Positions 8,852 through 17,864 of a stretch of 64,000 bases of DNA are shown in pieces. Source of the stretch: Bacillota bacterium (GTDB lineage: Bacteria; Bacillota; Clostridia; Lachnospirales; Lachnospiraceae); contig JAEVYT010000021.1 in NCBI GenBank assembly GCA_023392615.1, positions 124,001 to 188,000 on the forward strand, read 5' to 3'. The translations under genes were made by a program, and so were the position numbers. Below the pieces are notes generated by a model. That model was not told where the DNA came from. It made no database searches and was given only the letters and a program-made list of their open reading frames with translations. How positions within the stretch are numbered: the first letter of the stretch is position 1; every line of letters begins with the position of its first letter.

Positions 8852-9877
8852 ATGAGTAAACTGATTAGTGTTATTATCCCTTGTTATAATGTAGAAAAGT
8901 TCATTGATCGTTGCATGAGTTCTCTGATTAATCAAACAATCGGACTACATTGTTTGGAAGTAATTGTTGTAAATGATGCCTCGACTGATCATACATTGGA
9001 TAAATTGAAGGAATATGAAAATAGTTATCCTGAAGATATCCTAATTGTTGATCTTCCAGAAAACATAAAGCAAGGTGGAGCGAGGAATATCGGATTACAA
9101 TATTCCACTACGGATTATATTGGTTTTGTTGATTCAGATGATTGGATCGAGCCGACTATGTATGAACATTTATATGAAAAAGCAATTAAATATGATTGTG
9201 ATCTGGTTTCCTGTAAATTTAAGCGTGTATATGAGGAAGGTTCTCCCATGGGGCGGACAGGAAAGGATGATCAGTTATATTTTATTGAGACGGAGCAGGA
9301 CAGAAAGAGGTTTATTATTGATGGTCTGGAAGGTGGCATCTGGTGTAATTTATATAAAAAGAGTACTATTCTTGAGAATGAATTGATGTTTCCTGAGAGA
9401 ATAACTTACGAGGATAACTTATGGTTGCCAGTATTGTTGTTATATGTTAATAGGGTATATATACTGGAAGAATATCTTTATCACTATTTTGTCAACATGC
9501 AATCGACTATATTAAGTAAAAATTCTTTCCATCATCTAGATCGATTAATGATTGAATTGATGAAATTAGAAGAATATAAGAAGAGAGAGGTTTTAGAAAA
9601 ATATTATAGAGAATTTGAATACCTTTTTCTTAAAATGTATTTTATAAATACCTTGAATATTCTATTTACACGGTTTGATCGATTTCCGGAAGGAATTTTT
9701 GAATTAATGCAAGAGGGTGTAACGAAGAATTTCTCTGATTATGAAAATAATCCTTACCTTGAATGTATGAACAATACGGAGCTATATTTCTTGTCGTTAG
9801 TTAGCATCAAATTAAATCTAGAACAAATTGAGATACTTGGTGATAAATATCGAAATGAAACTCTTTTTACAAATTAG
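8852..9877 (+). CDS. Family 2 glycosyltransferase (tandem copy 1)
   Basis: An inverting GT-A enzyme transferring a sugar from a nucleotide donor; donor and acceptor cannot be read from sequence. The N-terminal GT2 fold starts SVIIPCYNVEKFIDRCMSSL, has VVNDASTDHT, and carries the metal-binding DxD as FVDSDDW (about residues 92-98). The C-terminal third is helical with no membrane segment. It is 341 residues, 20 bases after maf, and clearly paralogous to the next gene over its whole length, so the pair arose by tandem duplication. Transfer onto the flagellin-linked sugar is inferred from context. Confidence 0.85.
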   Translation: MSKLISVIIPCYNVEKFIDRCMSSLINQTIGLHCLEVIVVNDASTDHTLDKLKEYENSYPEDILIVDLPENIKQGGARNIGLQYSTTDYIGFVDSDDWIEPTMYEHLYEKAIKYDCDLVSCKFKRVYEEGSPMGRTGKDDQLYFIETEQDRKRFIIDGLEGGIWCNLYKKSTILENELMFPERITYEDNLWLPVLLLYVNRVYILEEYLYHYFVNMQSTILSKNSFHHLDRLMIELMKLEEYKKREVLEKYYREFEYLFLKMYFINTLNILFTRFDRFPEGIFELMQEGVTKNFSDYENNPYLECMNNTELYFLSLVSIKLNLEQIEILGDKYRNETLFTN

Positions 9878-9941
9878 AATTAAATTTAACTTGTATCATT
9901 TTCATTTTATAACTATAGCAAAAAATACTGGGGTGTGTCAT

Positions 9942-10970
9942 ATGGATCGAAAGATAACAATTATAGTACCTTGTTATAATGTTGAAGCATATCTGGACAG
10001 GTGTATTCAATCACTACTTGACCAAACGATAGGATTTTCTAATCTTGAAGTAATCTTTATTAATGATGCTTCTACGGATGGGTCAATTAATATATTGAGA
10101 AAATATGAAGAGCGGTATCCCGATAATATAATGCTGATTGATTTACCAGTGAATAATAAGCAGGGCGCTGCAAGAAATATAGGACTTCAATATGCAACCT
10201 CGGATTATATTGCATTTGTAGATGCAGACGATTGGGTAGAGTCGACCATGTATGAAAAACTCTATCAAAGAGCGATTGAGTATAATTGTGATATGGTATG
10301 TTGTAAATATAAAAGAGTAGCAGATGAGACAGAGGCCATGGGATTAACGGGATATGAGGATGGCTTTTATCACATTCAAACAGCAGCTGATCGAAAAGCA
10401 TTCGTACTTGATGGAATAGAAGGAGGAATTTGTTGCAATATTTATAAAAGACAAATTATTCTGGAGAACAATATACTATTTCCGGAAGGAATGAGCTATG
10501 AGGATAATTTCTGGTTACCGTTATTGCAACTTTATATCCAGAAGTTTTATGTGGTTGAGGAATATTTATACCATTATTATATTAATCTAAACTCTACAAT
10601 AACGAAAAGAGATTCGTTTCACCATTTTGACAGGTTGTTGATTGAGTTAATGAAGCTGGAAGAATATAAATCTAGGGGTTTTTATTCGAGCTTCCAAGAT
10701 GAATTTGAGCTACAATTTCTGAGAATATATTTTTTAAATACATTAAATATTCTATTTACCAGATTCACAATAATTCCTTCAGAGATATTTTATGAAATGC
10801 AAAAGACTGTTAAAATCTGTTTTCCACATTACAAAGAAAATAAATATATCAGTGATAGATTAAACGAGAGTGAGATCCATATGTTATTATTAATTGAATC
10901 AAGGTGTACACCGGATCAGTTAGAAGAGATAGCGTTTAATTATCGACATGGTTATTTGTATATACCATAA
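9942..10970 (+). CDS. Family 2 glycosyltransferase (tandem copy 2)
   Basis: Paralogue of the preceding gene, sharing CYNVE, INDASTDGS, the KQGAARNIGLQYAT segment and the DxD (FVDADDW). An in-frame start at 9828 would overlap the upstream gene by 50 bases and add an unrelated N-terminus. ATG 9942 (MDRKITIIVPCYNVE) aligns with the start of copy 1, although only a weak GGGGTGTG ribosome site precedes it. The product is 342 residues, soluble, and probably acts sequentially with copy 1 on the same glycan. Confidence 0.85.
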   Translation: MDRKITIIVPCYNVEAYLDRCIQSLLDQTIGFSNLEVIFINDASTDGSINILRKYEERYPDNIMLIDLPVNNKQGAARNIGLQYATSDYIAFVDADDWVESTMYEKLYQRAIEYNCDMVCCKYKRVADETEAMGLTGYEDGFYHIQTAADRKAFVLDGIEGGICCNIYKRQIILENNILFPEGMSYEDNFWLPLLQLYIQKFYVVEEYLYHYYINLNSTITKRDSFHHFDRLLIELMKLEEYKSRGFYSSFQDEFELQFLRIYFLNTLNILFTRFTIIPSEIFYEMQKTVKICFPHYKENKYISDRLNESEIHMLLLIESRCTPDQLEEIAFNYRHGYLYIP

Positions 10971-11025
10971 GAAATAGCCGGTCGTAAATTATTCATTTTA
11001 GTTATTTAGGGCGCAGGAGGGGTTT

Positions 11026-12006
11026 ATGAATATTGCAGTTATTGGTTTGGGGTCAATGGGGAAAAGAAGAATAAGACTTTTAAAGAAGTATTTTCCTGAT
11101 TACAATATATATGGAATTGAAGGAGATAAATCAAGGGCGGAAGAATGTGGAAAAGAGTTTGAGATTTCCTGCTTTGATAATATCAAGAATGCAGTTGATA
11201 CGGTCGCGCTTGATTGTGCATTTGTATGTACCCCGCCACTCACCCACAGTACAATAATTACACTTTGTCTGAATAATGGGATGCATATCTTTACTGAGTT
11301 GAATTTGGTGAAAGACGGATATGAAATCAATATGCAGCTAGCCAAGGAAAAAGGCAAGATATTGTTTTTATCGTCTACTGCACTTTACCGTAAGGAAATG
11401 AACTATATTAATAGTAAAGTAAAAAACCATAAAAAGAAACTCAGTTATAGTTATCATGTTGGACAGTATCTTCCGGATTGGCATCCTTGGGAGAATTACA
11501 AAAAATCTTTTTTTTCAGAAGAAAGAACCAACGGTTGTCGTGAAATACTTGCAATTGAGCTTCCTTGGATTCTCAGGGCATTTGGAAAAGTGTCCGATAT
11601 CAGCGTAGTATCGGCTCGTTTGACTGATCTGGAGATTGAATTCGATGATTATTTCAATATTCAAATACGACATGAGAATGGTTGCATTGGAACGATAATA
11701 GTAGATGTTGTATGCAGGGAAGCCGTCCGAAAGCTTGAAGTGGTCGGTGAATCACTCTATCTTGAGTGGAGAGGGACTCCTGACACCCTAATAGAGAAAG
11801 ATATGGAATCAAAATCAATTGTTTCAATCAATCTTTATGATGAGATAGATAGGATGGAGGGGTATAGCAGTACGATTATTGAAAATCAGTATTTGGATGA
11901 ACTAAAAACCTTTTTCAGCGTATTGGAGAATGGAGTATCCGGTGAATACGGATTTGATGAAGACTGGTATACACTTGAGATTATTGATAAAATCGAGGGA
12001 AAATAA
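11026..12006 (+). CDS. Gfo/Idh/MocA family oxidoreductase with degenerate EKP motif
   Basis: NAD(P)-dependent sugar dehydrogenase family. The N-terminal Rossmann fold starts MNIAVIGLGSMGKRRIRLLK and the C-terminal domain is alpha/beta. The family's catalytic EKP motif should follow the strand MHIFTE, but the residues here are ELN, so the usual lysine is missing and activity is uncertain. It is 326 residues and overlaps the next gene, a second family member that keeps EKP. A paired or heteromeric action of the two is possible. The substrate is presumably a nucleotide sugar, inferred from the neighbourhood. Confidence 0.75.
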   Translation: MNIAVIGLGSMGKRRIRLLKKYFPDYNIYGIEGDKSRAEECGKEFEISCFDNIKNAVDTVALDCAFVCTPPLTHSTIITLCLNNGMHIFTELNLVKDGYEINMQLAKEKGKILFLSSTALYRKEMNYINSKVKNHKKKLSYSYHVGQYLPDWHPWENYKKSFFSEERTNGCREILAIELPWILRAFGKVSDISVVSARLTDLEIEFDDYFNIQIRHENGCIGTIIVDVVCREAVRKLEVVGESLYLEWRGTPDTLIEKDMESKSIVSINLYDEIDRMEGYSSTIIENQYLDELKTFFSVLENGVSGEYGFDEDWYTLEIIDKIEGK

Positions 12007-12944
12007 TGATGAAGATTTGCTTTATCGGTTTGGGTTCAATTGGAACTAGACATATAACAAATTTAATAATGATTTTACAGGAACGTAAGATATCATATCA
12101 GATCGACGCCTACAGAAGTAGTAAGTGTACATTAAAAGAAGAGCTGCGTTCCATAATTAATCAAGAGTATTATAGCTTTGAAGAACTCCCTGGGGATTAC
12201 GATATTATTTTTATCACAAACCCTACGTTCCTTCATTATGATGCGATACAAAAGGTCATTCATAAAACTACTCATCTATTTATTGAAAAACCTTTATTTG
12301 AAAGTGCTTCCTATGATATCAATAAACTGACAGGAAAAGGGCAAAATATTTACTATGTTGCATGTCCGTTACGATATACTCCGGTTGTTCAGTACTTGAA
12401 AAAAGTACTTCCTGGTGAGAGAATTTATTCGATACGAGCTATATGCTCCTCCTATCTACCGGAGTGGAGAATAGGTGTAGATTATAAAGAAGTATATAGT
12501 GCAAAAAAAGAGCATGGGGGAGGAGTCTCCCTTGATTTGATTCATGAGTGGGATTATATCACTTACTTGTTTGGAATCCCTCAAACAGTCTATCAAATTA
12601 ATGGAAAATATTCTGAATTAGAGATTACCAGTGATGACATATCAATCTATATTGCAGCATACAAGAATATGTTGGCAGAGCTTCACCTTGACTATTTTGG
12701 AAGAAAGAATACGAGAGAGATTGAACTTTATTGCAAAGATTATGTAATCAAGGCTGATTTGCGGAATAATACATTGTGTTATAATGGGGTAGAGGAGAAG
12801 ATAATCACTTTACCGATAGAAGATATGTATAAGAATGAAATGAATTATTTCCTAGATATGGTACTTGAGGGAGAATTCAATCATAATGATATAAACCATG
12901 CGTTCGAAGTATTAAAATTGGCTACAGGAAAAAGTTATTGTTAG
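12006..12944 (+). CDS. Gfo/Idh/MocA family oxidoreductase
   Basis: NAD(P)-binding N-terminus KICFIGLGSIGTRHITNL and the intact motif LFIEKPLFES, containing the catalytic lysine of the family. The GFO-type C-terminal domain includes GGGVSLDLIHEWDYITYLFG, typical of the substrate-binding face. The start codon overlaps the stop of the previous gene (TAATGATG); ATG 12009 is an equally possible start. Similar proteins (PtmA neighbours, WbpB-like) occur in nonulosonic acid and other surface sugar loci. The exact reaction is not inferable. Confidence 0.8.
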   Translation: MMKICFIGLGSIGTRHITNLIMILQERKISYQIDAYRSSKCTLKEELRSIINQEYYSFEELPGDYDIIFITNPTFLHYDAIQKVIHKTTHLFIEKPLFESASYDINKLTGKGQNIYYVACPLRYTPVVQYLKKVLPGERIYSIRAICSSYLPEWRIGVDYKEVYSAKKEHGGGVSLDLIHEWDYITYLFGIPQTVYQINGKYSELEITSDDISIYIAAYKNMLAELHLDYFGRKNTREIELYCKDYVIKADLRNNTLCYNGVEEKIITLPIEDMYKNEMNYFLDMVLEGEFNHNDINHAFEVLKLATGKSYC

Positions 12945-12955
12945 GAGGAACAGGG

Positions 12956-13735
12956 ATGAACTTGCTGTTTACTATTTGTGCCAGGTCTGGTAGTAAAGGG
13001 GTTAAAAATAAAAATATAAAGAATTTTTTGGAATACCCGATTGTTTACTATACTTTATCCGCGTACCATTTATTTTTAAGAAGTTTTTCTGATCAATATA
13101 ATCAAATACATCTTGCAGTTAATACGGATTCTAGTGAGTTGATTAATCAAATAACGAGGACTAACGTAGTGTTTGAACATATACCACGAAGAGATGAATT
13201 GGCTGGGGACTTTGTATCAAAAACCGATGTTATAAAGGATAGCGTTAAGAAGATGGAGGAGAAGCTAGGTTGTAATTACGATATGGTTATTGATCTAGAT
13301 TTGACTTCACCATTACGAACAGTAGAGGATATCAAAGGAATGATAGACACGCTACAAGGAGATCTTAATGCGGATGTTGTGTGTTCCGTAGCGAATGCAC
13401 GAAGATTACCCTTTTTTAATATGATAGCGGCAGGCGAGAACGGGTATTTTCTTCCCTTGATTAACAAGGGGTATATATCCAGACAGCAGGCTCCTCAATG
13501 TTTTGATATGAATGCTTCAATTTATGCTTATACAAAAGAGTTTATTACCTCTGAATATACAAACAAGGTGTTTGATGGGAAGGCGCTTACTTGGTTAATG
13601 AAGGATACCGCAGTATTAGATATCGATTGTGAAGAGGATATGGAGTTAATGCAGGTATTGGCGGAATACTTTTTCTCAAAATATGATGCTATGGGTAAGG
13701 TATATCATGGAATTAATGATTTGATAAAGAAGTAA
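12956..13735 (+). CDS. legF: CMP-nonulosonate cytidylyltransferase (LegF/NeuA-like)
   Basis: Activates a nonulosonic acid with CTP, giving the CMP-sugar donor for Maf. The N-terminal nucleotide-binding motif is CARSGSKGVKNKNIK, followed by IPRRDELAGD and DLDLTSPLRTVEDI as in acylneuraminate cytidylyltransferases. The C-terminal part has DIDCEEDMELMQ, also typical. ATG 12956 is preceded by AGGAGG (12943-12948); an earlier in-frame TTG overlaps the upstream gene. It is 259 residues. The legionaminic versus pseudaminic assignment comes from the pathway genes that follow. Confidence 0.82.
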   Translation: MNLLFTICARSGSKGVKNKNIKNFLEYPIVYYTLSAYHLFLRSFSDQYNQIHLAVNTDSSELINQITRTNVVFEHIPRRDELAGDFVSKTDVIKDSVKKMEEKLGCNYDMVIDLDLTSPLRTVEDIKGMIDTLQGDLNADVVCSVANARRLPFFNMIAAGENGYFLPLINKGYISRQQAPQCFDMNASIYAYTKEFITSEYTNKVFDGKALTWLMKDTAVLDIDCEEDMELMQVLAEYFFSKYDAMGKVYHGINDLIKK

Positions 13736-13849
13736 ATGAATGATGATTGATGATTGTAGAGAGATGATAGAAGGAATAAAACAACATTATTTGGTTTTTA
13801 AGATAAAACTTAGTAGGATAGATATTAACGAAAGGTATGGTAGATAATT

Positions 13850-14827
13850 ATGAAAGTACTGGTAACCGGAGCAGATGGGTTCATCGGAAGCCACTTAACA
13901 GAGATGCTTTTGGAGCAAGGATATGAGGTAAAGGCGTTCACCTATTACAACTCATTTAATACATGGGGATGGATTGATTCTTTTCCAAAGGAAAAACAGA
14001 AGGAGATAGAGATATTCTCAGGGGATATTCGTGACCCGAATGGAGTGTATGAAGCGATGCAGGGGGTTGATCAGGTGTTCCACTTGGCAGCGTTAATCGC
14101 AATCCCGTTTAGCTATCACTCGCCGGATTCTTATGTGGATACCAATGTAAAAGGAACACTGAATGTATTACAAGCTGCAAGAAAGCTTGATACAAGCCGT
14201 ATCCTTATCACATCAACCTCAGAGGTATATGGAACCGCTCAGTATGTACCGATGGATGAAAAACACCCATATCAGGGACAATCCCCCTATTCTGCAACAA
14301 AGATAGGTGCAGATCGTTTGGCGGAGAGTTTTTATCGAAGTTTTGAATTACCGGTTACCATAGTAAGACCATTTAATACTTACGGGCCTCGACAATCTGC
14401 TAGGGCTGTTATCCCAACTATCATAACTCAACTTCTTGCTGGGGAAGATAAGATCAAGCTCGGTTCCTTAAGTCCTACCAGAGATTTTAACTATGTTAAG
14501 GATACGGCGAATGGGTTTATTGAGATTTCTAAGTCGGATAAGGCAATTGGTGAGGAAATCAATATTGCTACCCAGCAAGAGATATCCATCGGTGAACTGG
14601 CAAGAGAAATCATTTCTCAAATCAACCCAAATGCAGAAATAATATGTGAAAATGAAAGACTTCGTCCGGAAAACAGTGAAGTAAACCGTTTGTTGGGCTC
14701 AAATGAGAAGATTAAACAACTTACGAATTGGCGTCCGTCTTATACCTTTGAACAAGGAATAAGTGAAACGATCGAATGGATGCGTGGTAATTTACATGCA
14801 TATAAAACAGACATTTATAATTTATAG
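13850..14827 (+). CDS. legB: NDP-GlcNAc 4,6-dehydratase, LegB type
   Basis: Extended short-chain dehydrogenase that converts NDP-GlcNAc to the 4-keto-6-deoxy sugar, the first step of legionaminic acid synthesis after nucleotide activation. It has the NAD-binding motif TGADGFIGSHLTEML at residues 6-20, TSTSEVYGT, the catalytic YSATK (YxxxK), and RPFNTYGPRQSARAVIP typical of sugar dehydratases. It is 325 residues. It is followed by the aminotransferase 12 bases later, the standard legB-legC order. A 114-base gap precedes it, without a clear promoter. Confidence 0.82.
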   Translation: MKVLVTGADGFIGSHLTEMLLEQGYEVKAFTYYNSFNTWGWIDSFPKEKQKEIEIFSGDIRDPNGVYEAMQGVDQVFHLAALIAIPFSYHSPDSYVDTNVKGTLNVLQAARKLDTSRILITSTSEVYGTAQYVPMDEKHPYQGQSPYSATKIGADRLAESFYRSFELPVTIVRPFNTYGPRQSARAVIPTIITQLLAGEDKIKLGSLSPTRDFNYVKDTANGFIEISKSDKAIGEEINIATQQEISIGELAREIISQINPNAEIICENERLRPENSEVNRLLGSNEKIKQLTNWRPSYTFEQGISETIEWMRGNLHAYKTDIYNL

Positions 14828-14838
14828 AGGTGATCGAT

Positions 14839-15972
14839 ATGAATCAAAGCATTCCGTTATCTGTTCCAAATCTGAAAGGGAAGGAACTGGAATACATCAC
14901 AGAGGCAATTGAATCAGAATGGGTATCAACAGCTGGTTTATATATAACAAAATTTGAAAAGGAACTCGCAAAATATGTCGGTGCTATTGACGGGGTTGCC
15001 TGCCAAAGCGGAACAGCTGGATTACACTTAGCACTTCTGGCATTAGGAGTAAAACCGGGAGAGGAAGTAATAGTACCTACGCTTACCTTTGTGGCGGCGG
15101 TTAATCCGGTGAAATATATTGGCGCAGAGCCTGTTTTTATGGATTGTGACGATGGTTTAACGATGGATGGGGTTAAGTTAGAGCGTTTTTGTGAAGAAGA
15201 ATGCCAATTTGATGAAGGAGTATTGATTCATTGTAAGACTCAAAAAAAGATCACTGCGATTGTAGTAGTTCATGTATTTGGCAATACCGCAGATATGGAA
15301 AAAATCATGAATGTAGCTCAGAAATATAATCTCCATGTTATCGAAGATGCCACGGAGGCGTTAGGTACGTATTGGACAGACGGTTTGTATAAGGGGAAAT
15401 ATGCAGGAACAATTGGTGATATCGGCGTATACTCCTTTAATGGAAATAAAATCATTACTACTGGTGGTGGTGGGATGATCGTATCCAATGATAAAAATTA
15501 TTTGGATTATTGCAGGTACCTATCCACTCAGGCAAAGGATGATCTGATCTACTTTGATCATAATGAAGTGGGTTATAATTATCGAATGACGAATGTTCAG
15601 GCTTCAATCGGTCTGGCGCAGCTGGAACAGTTAGAAGAATTCATTCAAACAAAGGAAAGAAATTATAAATGTTATAAAAGACTGGGCATTGACCTGATGG
15701 AATTTCGTAATAATATAAGGCCGAATTACTGGTTCTATTCCTATACGACAAGGGATCGAGACCGCTTATTACAGTACCTTGATGATAAGAAAATTCAAAC
15801 AAGGCCGATCTGGAAGTTAATTCACATGTTAAAGCCATATGGGAATTCTCAAAGTTATCAGATTGAGAAAGCATTATATTATTATAACCATATTCTGAAC
15901 CTCCCTTGTAGCTCTAATCTTACACAGGATGAGGTTAAGACTGTTTCAGAAGCGATACAGAGTTTTAAATGA
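14839..15972 (+). CDS. legC: LegC-type PLP aminotransferase (DegT/DnrJ/EryC1)
   Basis: Adds an amino group at C4 of the 4-keto-6-deoxy sugar made by LegB. PLP-binding features are SGTAGLHLAL, VVVHVFGNTADMEKI, VIEDATEALG and the Schiff-base lysine in YSFNGNKIITTGGGG. The start at ATG 14839 has AGAGG 8 bases upstream; GTG 14830 overlaps that site. It gives MNQSIPLSVPNLKGKELEYI, a normal family N-terminus, and 377 residues. It sits between LegB and the acetyltransferase, matching reaction order. Confidence 0.85.
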   Translation: MNQSIPLSVPNLKGKELEYITEAIESEWVSTAGLYITKFEKELAKYVGAIDGVACQSGTAGLHLALLALGVKPGEEVIVPTLTFVAAVNPVKYIGAEPVFMDCDDGLTMDGVKLERFCEEECQFDEGVLIHCKTQKKITAIVVVHVFGNTADMEKIMNVAQKYNLHVIEDATEALGTYWTDGLYKGKYAGTIGDIGVYSFNGNKIITTGGGGMIVSNDKNYLDYCRYLSTQAKDDLIYFDHNEVGYNYRMTNVQASIGLAQLEQLEEFIQTKERNYKCYKRLGIDLMEFRNNIRPNYWFYSYTTRDRDRLLQYLDDKKIQTRPIWKLIHMLKPYGNSQSYQIEKALYYYNHILNLPCSSNLTQDEVKTVSEAIQSFK

Positions 15973-15998
15973 TATAATACATTCTGGAGGGCTTATGT

Positions 15999-16685
15999 AT
16001 GATTAATAAAAGAATTATACTAATCGGAGCAGGTGGGCATTGTGCGTCGGTTTTGGACAGTCTAATTACTTCTTATGATTATAATTCAATTGGTATCGTG
16101 GATAAAGAATACACGAAGGAATCTGAAAAAGAATTACTTGGGGTACCGATTATCGGAAGTGATGAGGATTTGCCACGATTATTCGAAAGCGGTTATACAG
16201 AGGCTTTTATTACGGTTGGAAGTATTGGAGATACCGGAATTCGTCGTTTGCTTTATAATAAGGTGAAAGAAATTGGCTTTCATATTCCGAATATACTTGA
16301 TAAAACCTGTATCGTTAGCCATTGGTGTACCCTCGGCGAAGGAATATATGTAGGAAAAAATGCGGTTATTAATACGAATGCTAAGATTAATAATATGGCT
16401 ATTATAAATACAAGTAGCACTGTTGAACATGATTGTAATATCGGTGAGTTTGTGCATGTTTCTCCCGGAAGCGTAATATGTGGAGGAGTTGTAATTAATA
16501 GAGATACTCATATCGGAGCAGGAAGTGTAATTCGCCAAGGAATTCATATCGGAGCATCGTCTATCATCGGGTTGTCCAGTGTAGTAGTCAGAGATATTCC
16601 GAATGAGGTTACTGCATTTGGCAATCCATGCAGAGTGACAGGAAAGGCAAGGGAATTTTATGACAAAGAGAATATTAATTCTTAA
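15999..16685 (+). CDS. Sugar O/N-acetyltransferase, NeuD/PglD-like (LegH role)
   Basis: The N-terminal PglD-type Rossmann domain (ILIGAGGHCASVLDSL) precedes a left-handed beta-helix of hexapeptide repeats (AVINTNAKINNMAIINTSST, then EHDCNIGEFVHVSPGSVICG). The general-base histidine is in VEHDC. Such enzymes acetylate 4-amino-6-deoxy nucleotide sugars, the LegH step. It is 228 residues and its 3' end overlaps the next start by 26 bases. The position right after LegC supports the LegH role, although NeuD-type O-acetylation cannot be excluded. Confidence 0.8.
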   Translation: MINKRIILIGAGGHCASVLDSLITSYDYNSIGIVDKEYTKESEKELLGVPIIGSDEDLPRLFESGYTEAFITVGSIGDTGIRRLLYNKVKEIGFHIPNILDKTCIVSHWCTLGEGIYVGKNAVINTNAKINNMAIINTSSTVEHDCNIGEFVHVSPGSVICGGVVINRDTHIGAGSVIRQGIHIGASSIIGLSSVVVRDIPNEVTAFGNPCRVTGKAREFYDKENINS

Positions 16686-17844
16686 AGGAGAATCATTATA
16701 CAATGTATTGCGTATTGCTGCAGATTATATGGCAGATGCTTTTCAAAAAAATGGCTATCAGGTTATTGTTCTCGATTTAACAATGGAAGAAGATAGAAAA
16801 TGTTTTTTGAATGTTTTAGAAAACAAATATGATTTGATTTATTCGTTCCAAGCGTTGCTTTTTGAAACCGAAGTGGGTGATTCGGGGATGTCACTTTTCT
16901 CTTTGTTTAAAGATACACCGGTATTTGGTCATATTGTAGATCATCCAAATGAACATGCCAGCAGATTAATCAGCACGCATGGAGATAATATGTATATTGG
17001 TTGTATTGATAAAAGCCATGTAACTTATATTCATAAGTATTATCCGACCGTAAAGCATGCGATTTATTTACCACATGCTGGTTTTTCTCCCAAAAAAGTG
17101 ATACCTTATAGAGATAGAGAGATTGATTTGTTTTTCCCATGCTCCTATAAAGATCCAGAGGAAGTCCTTACTTCCATTGATCATCTACCTGAGGTGTATC
17201 GAAATATAGCAAAACATATAATTTCAAAACTTATTGAAAATCCCTTGGCTTTACTTCAAGATGAGTTGGAATATTACCTACAAAGTGTCAATTTTGCTTA
17301 TTCTGGGGAGGAATTCACTGTACTCATGCATTATATGGAGAATGTGGATCAATATATCAGAGCATTTATACGTGATCAATGCATACGATATCTGTTGTCA
17401 CAGAATATCAAGGTTACGGTAAGCGGAAGTGGATGGGATCGGTTTCAATCAGAAGATAAATGTAATTTAGAGATAGTGGGAGAGAATGGACTGGATTTTC
17501 TTGAAGTATTGGAATTAATGAGTAATTCCAAAATAGTCTTGAATAATGCCCCTACTTATCAGTATGGAACGCATGAAAGAATATTCACCAGCATGTTATG
17601 TGGTTCCGTATGTTTGACAAATGATTTCCCTGTCATAAGAGAAGAGTTTTCTCAGGACGAGAATATTATCTTATATTCTATGCACGAACTAGAGAATCTT
17701 GCAGCCCGAATTAAATTGATTCTAGATGATGTTTCCATAGGTGAGTCAATTGCCCTTAAAGGATACGTATACGCAAAAGAGAATCATACTTGGGCGAGAA
17801 ATGCAGAAAAGATACTGAAAATGTTTAATTTGATAAACGAATAG
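16660..17844 (+). CDS. CgeB-like GT-B glycosyltransferase (tandem copy 1)
   Basis: The protein looks like the CgeB/DUF3880 family, GT-B glycosyltransferases seen in spore-surface and flagellar glycan loci. Its C-terminal Glyco_trans_1_2-like segment contains NSKIVLNNAPTYQYGTHERI, LCGSVCLTNDFP and a final KENHTWARNAEKIL. It is 394 residues, soluble, and strongly similar to the next gene from end to end (LKGESLYNVLR versus LKGQSLYNVLR). The start lies inside the acetyltransferase gene. Acceptor and donor are unknown. Confidence 0.72.
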   Translation: MTKRILILKGESLYNVLRIAADYMADAFQKNGYQVIVLDLTMEEDRKCFLNVLENKYDLIYSFQALLFETEVGDSGMSLFSLFKDTPVFGHIVDHPNEHASRLISTHGDNMYIGCIDKSHVTYIHKYYPTVKHAIYLPHAGFSPKKVIPYRDREIDLFFPCSYKDPEEVLTSIDHLPEVYRNIAKHIISKLIENPLALLQDELEYYLQSVNFAYSGEEFTVLMHYMENVDQYIRAFIRDQCIRYLLSQNIKVTVSGSGWDRFQSEDKCNLEIVGENGLDFLEVLELMSNSKIVLNNAPTYQYGTHERIFTSMLCGSVCLTNDFPVIREEFSQDENIILYSMHELENLAARIKLILDDVSIGESIALKGYVYAKENHTWARNAEKILKMFNLINE

Positions 17845-17864
17845 TACACAATGGAGGAGCATGA

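Noticed and set aside
16179..16703. 174-codon minus-strand open frame
   Set aside because: It lies opposite the hexapeptide acetyltransferase, which has clear family motifs, and its translation has no recognisable domain.
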